This document shows positions 45,870 to 57,387 of a DNA stretch of 64,000 nucleotides, piece after piece. The number at the start of each line of letters is the position of its first letter. The first letter of the stretch is position 1. Under the pieces are notes generated by a model. The model had not been told where the DNA came from and searched no databases. It saw only the letters and a program-made list of their open reading frames with translations. The position numbers and the translations under genes are program-made. The DNA is from Microterricola viridarii (GTDB lineage Bacteria > Actinomycetota > Actinomycetes > Actinomycetales > Microbacteriaceae), in contig NZ_LT629742.1 in NCBI RefSeq assembly GCF_900104895.1, forward strand, positions 3,348,001-3,412,000, in the 5' to 3' direction.

Positions 45870-47027
45870 CTAGACGCCGCGGGCGCCGAGGCGCGGCAGC
45901 CGCGGGATGTTGGCGGCCGCCCCGGCATCCGTCGGCACGATGGCCTGTTGGGCCGCGGCGACCTTCTCGCCGTGTGCGTGCACCTCGAGCGGGATGTCGG
46001 TCGGCACGGCGCGCTTGACCACGGCGAGCGCGATCGGGCCCAGCTCGTGGTGGAGCGCCGCGCTCGTGATCTGGCCGACGACCTTCCACTCGGCCTCGGT
46101 CTCCGGACGCACCTTCTCGGCCAGCACCTCGTCGCCGTGCACCGGCAGGATCGTGTCCGAGCCGTCCAGGTGCAGCATCACGAGCCGCCGCGGCGGGTGG
46201 CCGAGGTTGTGCACCTTGGCGACCGTCTCCTGCCCGCGGTAGCAGCCCTTGTTCAGGTGCACCGCGCTGCGCAGCCAGTCCAGCTCGTGCGGGATCGTCT
46301 TCTCGTCGCCGTCCAGGGCCAGCCGCGGCCGCCAGGCGGCGATGCGCAGCGCCTCGAGGGCGAGGGTGCCGGCCGCGGTGGGCTCGCCGGCGGCGACCCG
46401 CTCGGCGAGCGCGCCGAGCTCGGAGCGCGGCACGAGCAGCTCGTGCCAGTGCCAGGCGGATGCCGGGTGCTCGTCGGCGGCGGCGTACTGCCAGCCGCCG
46501 GGCGCGACGGCCGTCCACGGGTCGGTCCAGGCCAGCGGCACGCCGTTGGGCGCGGCCGCCGGCAGCGCCAGGGCGGCGAGTGCCGCGGCATCCGGGGCCA
46601 TCGTCCCGATCGTGGCGTAGTTCTCTGTCTCGTCGGCAACCTCGACGCGCAGCATGAACCGCATGCGCTCCAGCCAGGCCTTCAGGCCGGGCAGCTCGGC
46701 CGCCTCGAGCAGCAGCCAGGTGGTGACGCCGTCGTCGATCACCCGCGCGTCGTACTCGACTCGGCCGTTGCTGTCGAGCACGAGGGTCTCGCTGGACTCC
46801 CCCGGGGCCAGCCGGTCGAGCGCCTGCGAGGTCATCGAGTTGAGCCAGCTGAGCCGGTCGGGGCCGGTGACGCTCAGCACGCCGCGGTGCGAGAGGTCGA
46901 CGATCGCGGTGCCGGCCAGCAACTGGCGCTGCTCGACCATCGGGTTGCCGTAGTGGGCGGCGACCCCGGCGTCGAGGCCGTCGGCGGGCACGGCGGCGGG
47001 CAGGCCGAGGAACGGGGAGCTGGTCAT
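45870..47027 (-). CDS. ygfZ: tRNA-modifying/folate-binding protein YgfZ (GcvT-like), 385 aa
   Basis: The signature KGCYRGQE (in HLNKGCYRGQETVAK), with its conserved Cys, and the GcvT-like folate fold (VDLSHRGVLSVTGPDRLSWLNSMTSQ at the N-terminus) define YgfZ/COG0354, which supports maintenance of Fe-S enzymes. ATG 47027 is chosen since the preceding frame overlaps the neighbour gene. It follows the nitrobindin-like gene by 4 bases, forming an operon. Confidence 0.9.
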   Translation of the reverse strand: MTSSPFLGLPAAVPADGLDAGVAAHYGNPMVEQRQLLAGTAIVDLSHRGVLSVTGPDRLSWLNSMTSQALDRLAPGESSETLVLDSNGRVEYDARVIDDGVTTWLLLEAAELPGLKAWLERMRFMLRVEVADETENYATIGTMAPDAAALAALALPAAAPNGVPLAWTDPWTAVAPGGWQYAAADEHPASAWHWHELLVPRSELGALAERVAAGEPTAAGTLALEALRIAAWRPRLALDGDEKTIPHELDWLRSAVHLNKGCYRGQETVAKVHNLGHPPRRLVMLHLDGSDTILPVHGDEVLAEKVRPETEAEWKVVGQITSAALHHELGPIALAVVKRAVPTDIPLEVHAHGEKVAAAQQAIVPTDAGAAANIPRLPRLGARGV

Positions 47028-47031
47028 GGTG

Positions 47032-47670
47032 TCAGTCAACCTTCGCGAGGCGGCCGGAGGCGTGCGTGCGCAGCGTCTGGCCGAGCGCGGCGATGTCCCA
47101 GGCCCAGAGCAGGTGGTTGTCGACGAGGCCGTACAGCCTGGTTGCCGCGGCGTAGTGCTTGGCCGTCTGGGTGCGCACGACGGCATCCGTCGCCAGGTCG
47201 ATGCGCGGGCCGAGCACCTGGCCGAGGTAGAGCTCGCTCACGCCGTTGGGGTGCACCAGCGAGACCTCGATGTCGAAGCCGCCGGCGGCGTTGCGCAGCG
47301 TCTCGACCGACTCGGCGTCGGGGTAGCGCGGGGCGGCCGTGCCGGGCAGCAGGCCGGGGCCGGCGTCGGCGTCGCCGAGCGGCCGGGAGAGCCGCCAGTA
47401 GCCGGTCTCGGTGACGAGGGGCGTCGGCTCGCCGCCCTCCTCCTCCGGAAGCAGCCAGCTGTAGGAGTGGTAGCTCAGGTACGGCAGGCCGTCGTGGGCG
47501 AAGCTCACGCGCTGGCCGAACTCGCGGGTGACCTTCGTCGGCTCCGCCGTTGCCGGGGAGCCGGCCGGCGGGTCGATCGAGTAGTCGAGCACGCCGGAGC
47601 CCTCCCAGACGCCCAGCAACCAGGACAGCGGTACGAGCTCGGCGGGCAGGCCCAGCGGGATCTCAATCAT
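47032..47670 (-). CDS. nitrobindin-like heme-binding beta-barrel protein (FABP-like), 212 aa
   Basis: The opening LSWLLGVWEGSGV carries the GxWxGxG signature of the DUF1794/nitrobindin fold; a His-containing C-terminal strand precedes NHLLWAWDIAA. Relatives bind ferric heme and may isomerise peroxynitrite. This copy has a longer central loop than usual. It is co-directional with, and 4 bases before, ygfZ. Confidence 0.85.
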   Translation of the reverse strand: MIEIPLGLPAELVPLSWLLGVWEGSGVLDYSIDPPAGSPATAEPTKVTREFGQRVSFAHDGLPYLSYHSYSWLLPEEEGGEPTPLVTETGYWRLSRPLGDADAGPGLLPGTAAPRYPDAESVETLRNAAGGFDIEVSLVHPNGVSELYLGQVLGPRIDLATDAVVRTQTAKHYAAATRLYGLVDNHLLWAWDIAALGQTLRTHASGRLAKVD

Positions 47671-47676
47671 GCGGTG

Positions 47677-47790
47677 TTACCGCTGACCCCGCCACAGCTT
47701 GTAGACGACGACGCCGGAGATCCACACAATCGCCAGGCTGGCGAGGCCGAGCAGGCCGATGAAGAGCAGTTCAAGAGCAAGGGGTGACAT
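47677..47790 (-). CDS. 37-residue membrane protein
   Basis: ATG 47790 gives a single hydrophobic helix (LELLFIGLLGLASLAIVWI, then VVVYKLWRGQR) with a basic C-terminal end, and stops at TAA 47677-47679, 6 bases before the nitrobindin-like gene. Helix, positive-inside tail and tight spacing support a real small gene in the same operon. The function is unknown. Confidence 0.6.
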   Translation of the reverse strand: MSPLALELLFIGLLGLASLAIVWISGVVVYKLWRGQR

Positions 47791-47854
47791 GCCTCGATTC
47801 TACCCATGCCGTCGGCGTTCACCGCAGCGGCATGCCCGAGCGCGCGGCCCTAGC

Positions 47855-48969
47855 TGTACTGCCCAGGGACGTTGGTTGAATCGGTGTGACGACTCGCTGT
47901 AGTCCTTCGGGAATGAGTGAGGACCTCCTGCTGCAGAGTGGAGCTGCTTAGAAACCAGTTCTGCGAGACCAGGAGGCCCTCATGTCCCACGCTAACGCTG
48001 CGCTGACTCCACGCCAAAGGCTGCGCATGGCGCGCCTGATCGTGGACGACCGTTGGCCGATCTCGCAGGCCGCGAGACAGTTCAACTGCTCCTGGCCGAC
48101 CGCCAAGCGGTGGGCTGAACGTTACGCGGCGATGGGTGAGGACGGCATGCAGGACCGCTCCTCCCGGCCGCACCGGAACCCGAACAGGACCCCGCAGCGG
48201 CTGGTGCGGAAGATCGTGCATCTGCGGTGGAAGAAGCGTTTGGGGCCGGTCGCGATCGGCGCGAAAGTGGGCATGCCCGCGTCGACCGTGCACGCCGTGT
48301 TGACCCGGTGCCGGCTGAACCGGTTGAGTCACGTCGACAAGCGCACCGGGGAAGTCGTGCGGCGCTACGAGCACGACAAGCCGGGGGCGATGATCCACGT
48401 CGACGTGAAGAAGCTCGGCAACATCCCCGATGGCGGCGGCTGGCGTTACCTGGGCAAGCAGCAGGGCGGCAAGAACCGGGCCGCGACCGTTGGCGCGGGC
48501 CGGAGCAAGCGCCGGCAGCCGCTGGTCGGGACGGCGTTCGTGCACACCGTCATCGACGACCACTCCCGCGTCGCCTACGCCGAGATCCACGCCGACGAGC
48601 AAGCGGTCACCGCCGTGGGTGTGCTCCGCCGGGCCGTGTCCTGGTTCGCCGCCCGAGGCATCACGGTCGAACGGGTCCTCTCCGACAACGGCTCTGCCTA
48701 CAAGTCCCACCTCTGGCGCGACACCTGCACCGAGTTGAACATCACACCCAAGAAGACCCGCCCCTACCGGCCACAGACCAACGGGAAGATCGAACGCTTC
48801 CACCGCACCCTCGCCGACGGCTGGGCATTCTCACGGTTCTACGCGTCCGAGTCAGCCCGCCGGAACGCCCTCCCGGCCTGGCTCCACGAATACAATCACC
48901 ACAGGCCCCACACGGCCATCGGGAGCAAACCACCCATCAGCCGGTTAACCAACCTTGCTGGGCAGTACA
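47855..48969 (+). mobile_element. IS481-family insertion sequence, complete, 1115 bp
   Basis: The ends are imperfect inverted repeats starting TGTACTGCCCAG on both sides and sharing TTGGTT further in. A 6-base target duplication CCTAGC flanks it (47849-47854 and 48970-48975). It holds one transposase gene. Because the duplication is perfect and the transposase is intact, the insertion seems recent. It lies immediately past the stop codon of the minus-strand gene at 48971-49315. Confidence 0.93.
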
Positions 48970-48974
48970 CCTAG
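47982..48974 (+). CDS. IS481-family transposase, 330 aa
   Basis: N-terminal HTH domains (TPRQRLRMARLIVDDRWPISQAARQFNCSWPTAKRWAERY) are followed by a DDE integrase core: MIHVDVKKLG (first Asp), RVLSDNGSAYKS (second Asp) and RPYRPQTNGKIERFHRTL (Glu). The reading frame runs through the right inverted repeat, and its TAG stop (48972-74) is in the duplicated target CCTAGC, so the element itself has no stop codon for this gene. CTAG targets giving the stop codon are known for some IS481-family members. Confidence 0.95.
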   Translation: MSHANAALTPRQRLRMARLIVDDRWPISQAARQFNCSWPTAKRWAERYAAMGEDGMQDRSSRPHRNPNRTPQRLVRKIVHLRWKKRLGPVAIGAKVGMPASTVHAVLTRCRLNRLSHVDKRTGEVVRRYEHDKPGAMIHVDVKKLGNIPDGGGWRYLGKQQGGKNRAATVGAGRSKRRQPLVGTAFVHTVIDDHSRVAYAEIHADEQAVTAVGVLRRAVSWFAARGITVERVLSDNGSAYKSHLWRDTCTELNITPKKTRPYRPQTNGKIERFHRTLADGWAFSRFYASESARRNALPAWLHEYNHHRPHTAIGSKPPISRLTNLAGQYT

Positions 48975-49315
48975 CGGTGCAGCAGCTGGATTCCGTTGGC
49001 GGATGCCGCGAACGCGAACACCACGGTGGCGAGCGCGAGGATCACGGCGCTGCCGACGAGGCTCGCCGTCACCCGGCTGACGAAGCCCTCCTTGCGGCCC
49101 GTGGCCAGCTGCACGGCGAGGGCGCAGATGGTGCTGACGGCCAGCGTGAGGCTGACGCCGCCGAGCGCGAGCTCCGGCGGGGCGACGACGCCGGTGAGGA
49201 TCGCGCCGACGAGCGCCACCAGCCAGATCGGGGCGATGCTCTGCCAGGCACGGCGCACACCCCTCTGCCCTTCCCACTCCGGGTCGGTGGGGATCTGCTG
49301 CTGAGCGGCTGCCAT
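48971..49315 (-). CDS. small membrane protein, 114 aa, three helices
   Basis: After a charged N-terminal tail (MAAAQQQIPTDPEWEGQRGVRRAWQ) there are three hydrophobic helices (IAPIWLVALVGAILTGVVA, LALGGVSLTLAVSTICALAVQLA, VTASLVGSAVILALATVVFAFAA). The stop TAG on the minus strand lies in the CCTAGC duplicated by the IS, so the gene is intact despite the insertion. It is a conserved-looking actinobacterial hypothetical protein. Confidence 0.75.
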   Translation of the reverse strand: MAAAQQQIPTDPEWEGQRGVRRAWQSIAPIWLVALVGAILTGVVAPPELALGGVSLTLAVSTICALAVQLATGRKEGFVSRVTASLVGSAVILALATVVFAFAASANGIQLLHR

Positions 49316-49509
49316 GCCCCTATTCTGCCTCGTGCCGCCGCGCCCCGCGAACACCCCGTGCCGCGGATGCCGCAGGCTGCGGTGTCTGCTGAGTCGCTCG
49401 GGGCGTCGGCCACGGCGCCAGCACCGCCTCCCCCGTCCTCGTGAAATGCGCGCGGATCGAGTGCGCGAGCAGGATATGCTGAGCGCCACGATAAAGCTGG
49501 AGGATGCGC

Positions 49510-50181
49510 GTGGCGCAGTTGTTGATCCTGACGTCGGCAGTGAACAATGATGTACTTCCCGCGCTCGCCCTGCTCTCTCACCGCGTGCGCACGCTGCCCC
49601 CGCAACTGGACCAGCTGCTCGCAGCGCCCGAGGCCGATCTGATCCTCATCGATGCCCGGGTCAACCTCGTGCAGGCGAAGAGCCTCTGCTCGATGCTGCG
49701 CACCGCCGGCCTCTCGGTTCCGGTCGTGCTCGTGCTCACCGAGGGCGGCCTCGCCGCGGTCAGCCCGGACTGGGGCATCGACGACGTCGTGCTCGAGACG
49801 GCCGGGCCGGCCGAGATCGATGCGCGCATCCGGCTGGCATCCGCCCGGTCGCTGCCGGCCACCCCGCCGACGATCAAGACCTCCGGCGTCGTCATCGACG
49901 AGGCCAGCTACTCGGCGAAGATGCGCGGCAAGACGCTCGACCTCACCTACAAGGAGTTCGAGCTGCTGCGCTTCCTGGCCGGTAACCCCAGCCGGGTGTT
50001 CACCCGTGAGCAGCTGCTCAGCGAGGTGTGGGGCTACGACTACTTCGGCGGCACCCGCACCGTCGATGTGCACGTGCGGCGGCTGCGCGCCAAGCTCGGC
50101 GATCTCGAGACCGTCATCGGCACGGTGCGCAACGTCGGCTACCGCTTCAACGAGAGCGACGAGGACGAGCGCACGCCCTAG
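49510..50181 (+). CDS. glnR: global nitrogen regulator GlnR (orphan response regulator), 223 aa
   Basis: The receiver domain ([73 protein letters not shown]) and the winged helix ([66 protein letters not shown]) match actinobacterial GlnR. The receiver lacks the normal acidic pocket at its N-terminus, so it is not controlled by simple phosphorylation. GTG 49510 is chosen, with GGAGG 6 bases before it; the ATG 6 bases upstream is too close to that site. GlnR controls ammonium and glutamine genes. Confidence 0.94.
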   Translation: MAQLLILTSAVNNDVLPALALLSHRVRTLPPQLDQLLAAPEADLILIDARVNLVQAKSLCSMLRTAGLSVPVVLVLTEGGLAAVSPDWGIDDVVLETAGPAEIDARIRLASARSLPATPPTIKTSGVVIDEASYSAKMRGKTLDLTYKEFELLRFLAGNPSRVFTREQLLSEVWGYDYFGGTRTVDVHVRRLRAKLGDLETVIGTVRNVGYRFNESDEDERTP

Positions 50182-50246
50182 GCCGCGTCATCCCGCATTT
50201 ACCTTCACGCCACCGTGCACGCGGCGCGGGGTGCCATGATGTTGGG

Positions 50247-52414
<2,168 letters not shown>

Positions 52415-52418
<4 letters not shown>

Positions 52419-53350
52419 CAACCGCCATCTACGCGGCAGGTGCCGTCTGCTGGCGGATCGTCGACGGCAAGGTCATGGTTCTCGTCATTCACCGCACGGT
52501 GCATGGCGACGTCACCATCCCCAAGGGCAAGGTCGACCCCGGTGAGACGCTGCCGCAGACCGCCGTGCGCGAGATCCTCGAGGAGACCGGCCTGGCCATC
52601 GCGCTCGGCGTCCCCGTCGGCATCGCCAACTACCCGCTCGGCAACGGCCGCGAGAAGATCGTGCACTACTGGGCGGCCGAGGTCAGCGACGAGGCCATCC
52701 AGCGCTCCACCTTCGTGCCCAACGGCGAGGTCGCCGCGCTGGAGTGGGTCACCATCAAGCGCGCCCGCGGCTACCTGAGCTACCCGACCGACGTCGAGAT
52801 CCTCGAGCACTTCGCCGCGCTGGTGGATGCGGGCGTCACCTCGACGTTCGCCATCATCGCGCTCCGCCACGGCAAGGCCGTCGCGCCGTCGGCGTGGGAC
52901 GGCCCGGATGCCACCCGGCCGCTGACCGAGCGCGGCGTGCAGCAGGCGGCCGGCAACGTGCCGACGCTCGCCGCCTGGCACCCGCGCAAGATCGTCTCGA
53001 GCACGGCCACCCGCTGCGTGACCACCGTGACGCCGCTGGCCGTCGCACTCGGCCAGGAGATCCGCCGCACCGAGCTGATCAGCCAGGACGCCTGGGAGGA
53101 CGGCACCAGCGACGTGCGCGCCGTCGTCGGCAAGCGCGTGCGCGCCCGCAAGACGGCCGTGCTGTGCAGCCACGGCCCGGTGCTGCCCGACATCCTGCGC
53201 GAGATCGCGCTGGCCACCGGCACCACGCAGGGCTCCTACCTCTCGGACGCCGCGGCGCTGGAGACCGGCGCCTTCTCGATCGTGCACCTCTCCCGCAGCA
53301 ACCCCAGCTCCGGCATCATCGCGATCGAGACGCACTCCCCCCGGGTGTAG
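52415..53350 (+). CDS. NUDIX hydrolase / histidine phosphatase fusion (MutT1-like), 311 aa
   Basis: The first half is a NUDIX domain ([23 protein letters not shown], the GX5EX7REUXEEXGU box). The second is a histidine phosphatase-like domain ([12 protein letters not shown], with RHG, and [16 protein letters not shown]). The same fusion, MutT1 of mycobacteria, hydrolyses 8-oxo-(d)GTP and diadenosine polyphosphates. It overlaps ppk by 4 bases, a conserved actinobacterial pair that links polyphosphate and nucleotide cleaning. Confidence 0.92.
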
Positions 53351-53417
53351 CCGGCCTCGCCCCCGCTCGCATCAGTCGCTGGCGCCCTCCCCGCTGGTGG
53401 CTTCGGTCGCACGCTCC

Positions 53418-53930
53418 CTCGACCAGCGGGTTTTGCGGCGCTCCCCTCCCGCTGGTCGAGTAGGCCCGCCAGGGCCGTATCGAGACCCTGACTCGGCGTG
53501 AAGCTGTGTCTGGTGCGAGGTCTCGATACGCTCGTTCCTCGCTACTCGACCAGCGGGTTCTGCGGAGCCCCTCCCCGCTGGTCGAGTAGGCCCGCCAGCG
53601 CCGTATCGAGACCCTGACAGCGCGGGACCGCTCCGCGTGCGAGGTCCCGATACGCTCGTTCCTCGCTACTCGACCAGCGGGTTCTGCGGCTCCCCTCCCG
53701 CTGGTCGAGTAGGCCCGCCAGGGCCGTATCGAGACCCTGACCGCGCGGGACCGCTCCGCGTGCGAGGTCTCGATACGCTCGTTCCTCGCTACTCGACCAG
53801 CGGGTTTTGCGGCTCCCCTCCCGCTGGTCGAGGAGGCCCGCCAGCGCCGCATCGAGACCCTGACAGCGCGGGACCGTTCCACGTGCGAGGTCTCGATACG
53901 CTCGTTCCTCGCTACTCGACCAGCGGGTTG
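53418..53930. repeat. four tandem ~123-bp repeats, each an imperfect inverted repeat, plus a partial unit
   Basis: Units start with GCTGGTCGAG at 53451, 53577, 53700 and 53823 (spacing 126, 123, 123). Each begins CGCTGGTCGAGTAGGC and GTATCGAGACC and ends with the inverted forms GGTCTCGATACG and CTACTCGACCAGCG, so single units can fold into long hairpins. A partial arm (CTCGACCAGCGGG) precedes the first. The stretch 53351-54127 has no credible gene; apparent reading frames are products of the repeat. Confidence 0.93.
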
Positions 53931-54014
53931 TCGACAGGCGGGGATCGGGCGGGCTTCGGGCGTGCCTGCGAGAACGCCGGGAATCGGCATCCGAATGCGC
54001 ACATGTCGCCCCGC

Positions 54015-54055
54015 GTTAACCTCGCGTTCACCGACCGGGGGGATGCTCGTTAACC
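54015..54055 (+). promoter_or_regulatory. PHO box upstream of pstS
   Basis: GTTAACC (54015) and GTTCACC (54026) lie 11 bases apart as direct repeats, and a further GTTAACC is at 54049. Seven-base repeats at 11-bp spacing are the actinobacterial PHO-box pattern bound by PhoP/RegX3-type regulators. The site lies 73 to 113 bases before the pstS start. Confidence 0.8.
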
Positions 54056-54127
54056 GAGGAGCTTAGCTTCGACACCAGGCCAGCACCGGCCTGTGTCAAG
54101 CATCCGAACCCCCTGAAAGGGACTCAC

Positions 54128-55228
54128 GTGAACATCAAGCGTCTCGGCCGCCCCGCGGTCGTAGCTGTTGCCGCTGCTCTTGTACTTTCCTCGTGCGCCG
54201 CGAACGAGGGCACCGCCCCCGCCGGCGACGCCCCCACCGAGACGGCGACCGCCCTCTCCGGCACCCTCAACGCCGCCGGCGCCTCCTCGCAGGGCTCCGC
54301 ACAGGAGACGTGGACCGCGTCGTTCCAGACCGCGAACCCCGATGTCACCATCAACTACGACCCGACCGGTTCCGGCGCGGGCCGCGAGAGCTTCTTCGCC
54401 GGCGGCGCCGCTTTCGCCGGCTCCGACTCCTACCTCAAGGACGAGGAGCTCGCCGGCGAGTTCGCCATGTGCGCCCCCGGCACCACCGCCGTCGACCTCC
54501 CGGTGTACATCTCCCCGATCGCCGTGATCTTCAACATTGAGGGCGTCACCGAGCTGAACCTCGACGCGACGACCCTCGCCCAGATCTTCAAGGGCGACAT
54601 CACCGTCTGGAACGACCCGGCCATCGTCGCCCTGAACCCCGACGCCACGCTGCCGGCCACCAACATCACCGCCGTGCACCGCTCCGACGACTCGGGCACC
54701 ACCAAGAACTTCGCCGACTACCTCAACCAGGTCGCACCGGACGTCTGGACCGAGAAGCCGGCCGACACTTTCCCGTTCCAGACCGGCGAGGGCGCCCAGG
54801 GCACCTCGGGCGTCGTCTCCGCCGTCACCACCGGCGTCGGCACCATCGGCTACGCGGACGCCTCGCGCGCCGGTGACCTCGGCGTCGCCAAGATCAAGGT
54901 CGGCGACGAGTTCGTCCAGTACACGGCAGAGGCCGCGGCCGCCGTCGTCGCCGAGTCGCCGATGGTCGAGGGCCGCGCGGCCAACGACCTCGCGATCTCG
55001 CTGAACCGCAAGACCACCGACCCGACCCACTACCCGCTGGTTCTGGTGAGCTACGCGATCGTCTGCACCGACTACGCAGACGCCAAGGTGGGCGAGCTCG
55101 TCAAGAGCTACGTCGGCTTCATGGCCAGCGATGAGGGCCAGAAGGAGGCCGCAGCCTCCGCCGGTGCCGCCCCGCTCTCCGCGGAGCTGCAGACCAAGGT
55201 TGCCGATGTGATCGCCTCGATCAAGTAA
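54128..55228 (+). CDS. pstS: phosphate-binding lipoprotein PstS, 366 aa
   Basis: The lipobox LSSC (Cys23) follows a signal peptide. The mature protein is a periplasmic-binding fold with the phosphate loop segments GAGASSQGSAQETW, DPTGSGAGRESFFAG, FAGSDSYL and HRSDDSGTTKNFADYL. It delivers phosphate to PstCA. GTG 54128 follows GAAAGGGA. It is first in pstSCAB, behind the PHO box. Confidence 0.97.
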   Translation: MNIKRLGRPAVVAVAAALVLSSCAANEGTAPAGDAPTETATALSGTLNAAGASSQGSAQETWTASFQTANPDVTINYDPTGSGAGRESFFAGGAAFAGSDSYLKDEELAGEFAMCAPGTTAVDLPVYISPIAVIFNIEGVTELNLDATTLAQIFKGDITVWNDPAIVALNPDATLPATNITAVHRSDDSGTTKNFADYLNQVAPDVWTEKPADTFPFQTGEGAQGTSGVVSAVTTGVGTIGYADASRAGDLGVAKIKVGDEFVQYTAEAAAAVVAESPMVEGRAANDLAISLNRKTTDPTHYPLVLVSYAIVCTDYADAKVGELVKSYVGFMASDEGQKEAAASAGAAPLSAELQTKVADVIASIK

Positions 55229-55344
55229 CACGGGATGCCGCTCGCCCGGCCGTCTCGGCAGTCATGCCGAAGCGGCCGGGCACACGGCTTCCCTCCCCCG
55301 CAGCACAGTCACACCGAACTCCGAAGAAGAGGGATCCAGTCCGC

Positions 55345-56286
55345 ATGACGACAGCCGTCGCCCCGCCGATCAAGGCCAAACAGCGCCCAGGCGACCGCAT
55401 CTTCTCCACCGCCACCGTGGTGGCTGGAAGCCTGATCCTTGTCGTGCTCGCCGCTGTGGCGATCTTCCTCGTCGCCCAGTCGCTCCCGGCCTTCACCGCC
55501 GACGAGTCCGCGTTCAAGGGCGGCATCACCAACTTCTGGGACTACGTCTGGCCGCTGGCATTCGGCACCGTCTGGGCCGCCGCCCTCGCCCTGATCATGG
55601 CCGTGCCCGTCGCGATCGGCATCGCGCTGTTCATCTCGCACTACGCTCCGCGGAAGCTCGCGCAGTCGCTCGGCTACGTCGTCGACCTGCTGGCCGCCGT
55701 GCCCTCCGTCGTCTTCGGCCTCTGGGGCATCACCGTGCTCGCCCCGGCCCTGCAGCCGCTCTACTCCCAGCTGGTCGAGTGGTTCGGCTGGTTCCCCCTC
55801 TTCGCCGGCCCGGTCTCCGGCACCGGCCGCACCATCCTCACCGTCGCCGTGGTGCTCGCGGTCATGATCCTGCCGATCATGACCGCGCTCTGCCGCGAGG
55901 TGTTCCTGCAGACGCCGCGCCTGCACGAGGAGGCTGCCCTGGCCCTCGGCGCGACCCGCTGGGAAATGATCACCATGGCCGTGCTGCCCTTCGGCCGCCC
56001 CGGCATCATCTCGGCCGCGATGCTCGGCCTCGGCCGCGCGCTCGGCGAGACGATGGCCGTCGCCATGGTGCTCTCGCCGGCATCCGTGATCAGCTTCGCC
56101 CTGCTGCAGTCGCAGAACCCCTCCACGATCGCCGCCAACATCGCCCTGAACTTCCCTGAGGCGCACGGCGTGGGCGTGAACGTCCTGATCGCGACCGGCC
56201 TGATCCTGTTCCTCATCACGCTGGCCGTCAACATGGTGGCCCGCTTCGTGATCAACCGCCGCAAGGCCTTCTCGGGAGCGAACTGA
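55345..56286 (+). CDS. pstC: phosphate ABC transporter permease PstC, 313 aa
   Basis: It has six membrane segments with the ABC-permease loop EEAALALGATRWEMITMAVLPFGRPGI and the PstC-typical RALGETMAVAMVLSP. It forms the channel with PstA. ATG 55345 is chosen since the upstream frame continues into the intergenic hairpin-like region. Its TGA overlaps the pstA ATG by one base. Confidence 0.96.
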   Translation: MTTAVAPPIKAKQRPGDRIFSTATVVAGSLILVVLAAVAIFLVAQSLPAFTADESAFKGGITNFWDYVWPLAFGTVWAAALALIMAVPVAIGIALFISHYAPRKLAQSLGYVVDLLAAVPSVVFGLWGITVLAPALQPLYSQLVEWFGWFPLFAGPVSGTGRTILTVAVVLAVMILPIMTALCREVFLQTPRLHEEAALALGATRWEMITMAVLPFGRPGIISAAMLGLGRALGETMAVAMVLSPASVISFALLQSQNPSTIAANIALNFPEAHGVGVNVLIATGLILFLITLAVNMVARFVINRRKAFSGAN

Positions 56287-57371
56287 TGAGCACCACCCTC
56301 ACCGCGGCCCCCATCACGAACTCGCTCACCGCGGGCATGCTGCCCCGGCGCGCCAGCCTCTGGCTGTTGCTGACCAGCTTCGCCGTGACCGGCGCCTTCT
56401 TCGGCGTGCTCTTCGCCGCCGGCATCACCAACGACTTCAACATCGTCGGCACCGTCTTCTTCGGCGTGCTGCTGTTCTGCCTGCTGATCTGGAGCGTCTC
56501 GCGCGCCGTCGAGGGCTCCCGCAAGGCGAAGGACCGCCTCGTCACGGCGCTCGTCGCGCTCGCTTTCACGATCGCCCTGCTGCCGCTGATCTCGGTGACG
56601 TTCACCACCATCGTCAACGGCCTCCCCCGCTTCGACATCGACTTCTTCACCCAATCGATGCGCAACGTGGTCGGCCCGGGCGGCGGCGCGCTGCACGCCA
56701 TCGTCGGCACCCTGCTCATCACCGGGGCGGCCGCCCTCATCTCGGTGCCGATCGGCCTGCTCACCGCGATCTACCTCGTCGAGTACGGCCGCGGCAGCCT
56801 GGCCCGCGGCATCACCTTCTTCGTCGACGTGATGACCGGCATCCCCTCGATCGTCGCCGGCCTGTTCGCGTTCGCGCTGTTCGCGCTGATCACCAACGAC
56901 CCCGGCATCCGCTTCGGCATCGGCGGCGCCGTCGCCCTCAGCGTGCTCATGATCCCGGTGGTGGTGCGCTCGAGCGAGGAGATGCTCAAGCTGGTGCCGA
57001 ACGAGCTGCGCGAGGCGGCCTTCGCCCTCGGCGTGCCGAAGTGGCTCACCGTTCTGAAGGTCGTGCTGCCGACATCCATCGCCGGAATCATCACCGGCAT
57101 CATGCTCTCCATCGCCCGCGTGATCGGCGAGACGGCCCCGCTGCTCATCATCGCCGGCTTCACCTCGAGCATGAACTACGACCTGTTCAGCGAGCGCATG
57201 ATGACCCTGCCCGTGTTCGTGTACACGCAGTACATGAACCAGGGCTCCGACATGCAGGCCTACATCGACAGGGCCTGGGCCGGCGCTCTCACGCTGATCC
57301 TCATCGTCGCCCTGCTCAACATCATCGCCAGACTCATCGCCAAGTTCTTCACGCCGAAGATCGCGCGCTAG
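56286..57371 (+). CDS. pstA: phosphate ABC transporter permease PstA, 361 aa
   Basis: About eight hydrophobic segments are present, with two extra N-terminal ones common in actinobacterial PstA. The permease loop is [31 protein letters not shown], followed by [17 protein letters not shown]. It pairs with PstC. The start overlaps the pstC stop. Confidence 0.96.
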   Translation: MSTTLTAAPITNSLTAGMLPRRASLWLLLTSFAVTGAFFGVLFAAGITNDFNIVGTVFFGVLLFCLLIWSVSRAVEGSRKAKDRLVTALVALAFTIALLPLISVTFTTIVNGLPRFDIDFFTQSMRNVVGPGGGALHAIVGTLLITGAAALISVPIGLLTAIYLVEYGRGSLARGITFFVDVMTGIPSIVAGLFAFALFALITNDPGIRFGIGGAVALSVLMIPVVVRSSEEMLKLVPNELREAAFALGVPKWLTVLKVVLPTSIAGIITGIMLSIARVIGETAPLLIIAGFTSSMNYDLFSERMMTLPVFVYTQYMNQGSDMQAYIDRAWAGALTLILIVALLNIIARLIAKFFTPKIAR

Positions 57372-57387
57372 CCCCTCGAAGGAATCA

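Noticed and set aside
53418..53930. CRISPR array
   Set aside because: Units are ~123 bp, contiguous and self-complementary, with no unique spacers and no cas genes.
53316..54002. 228-codon minus-strand frame with repeated RVARNERIETSH units
   Set aside because: The protein repeat follows directly from the tandem DNA repeats, the frame has no binding site, and the units differ at non-codon-aware positions.
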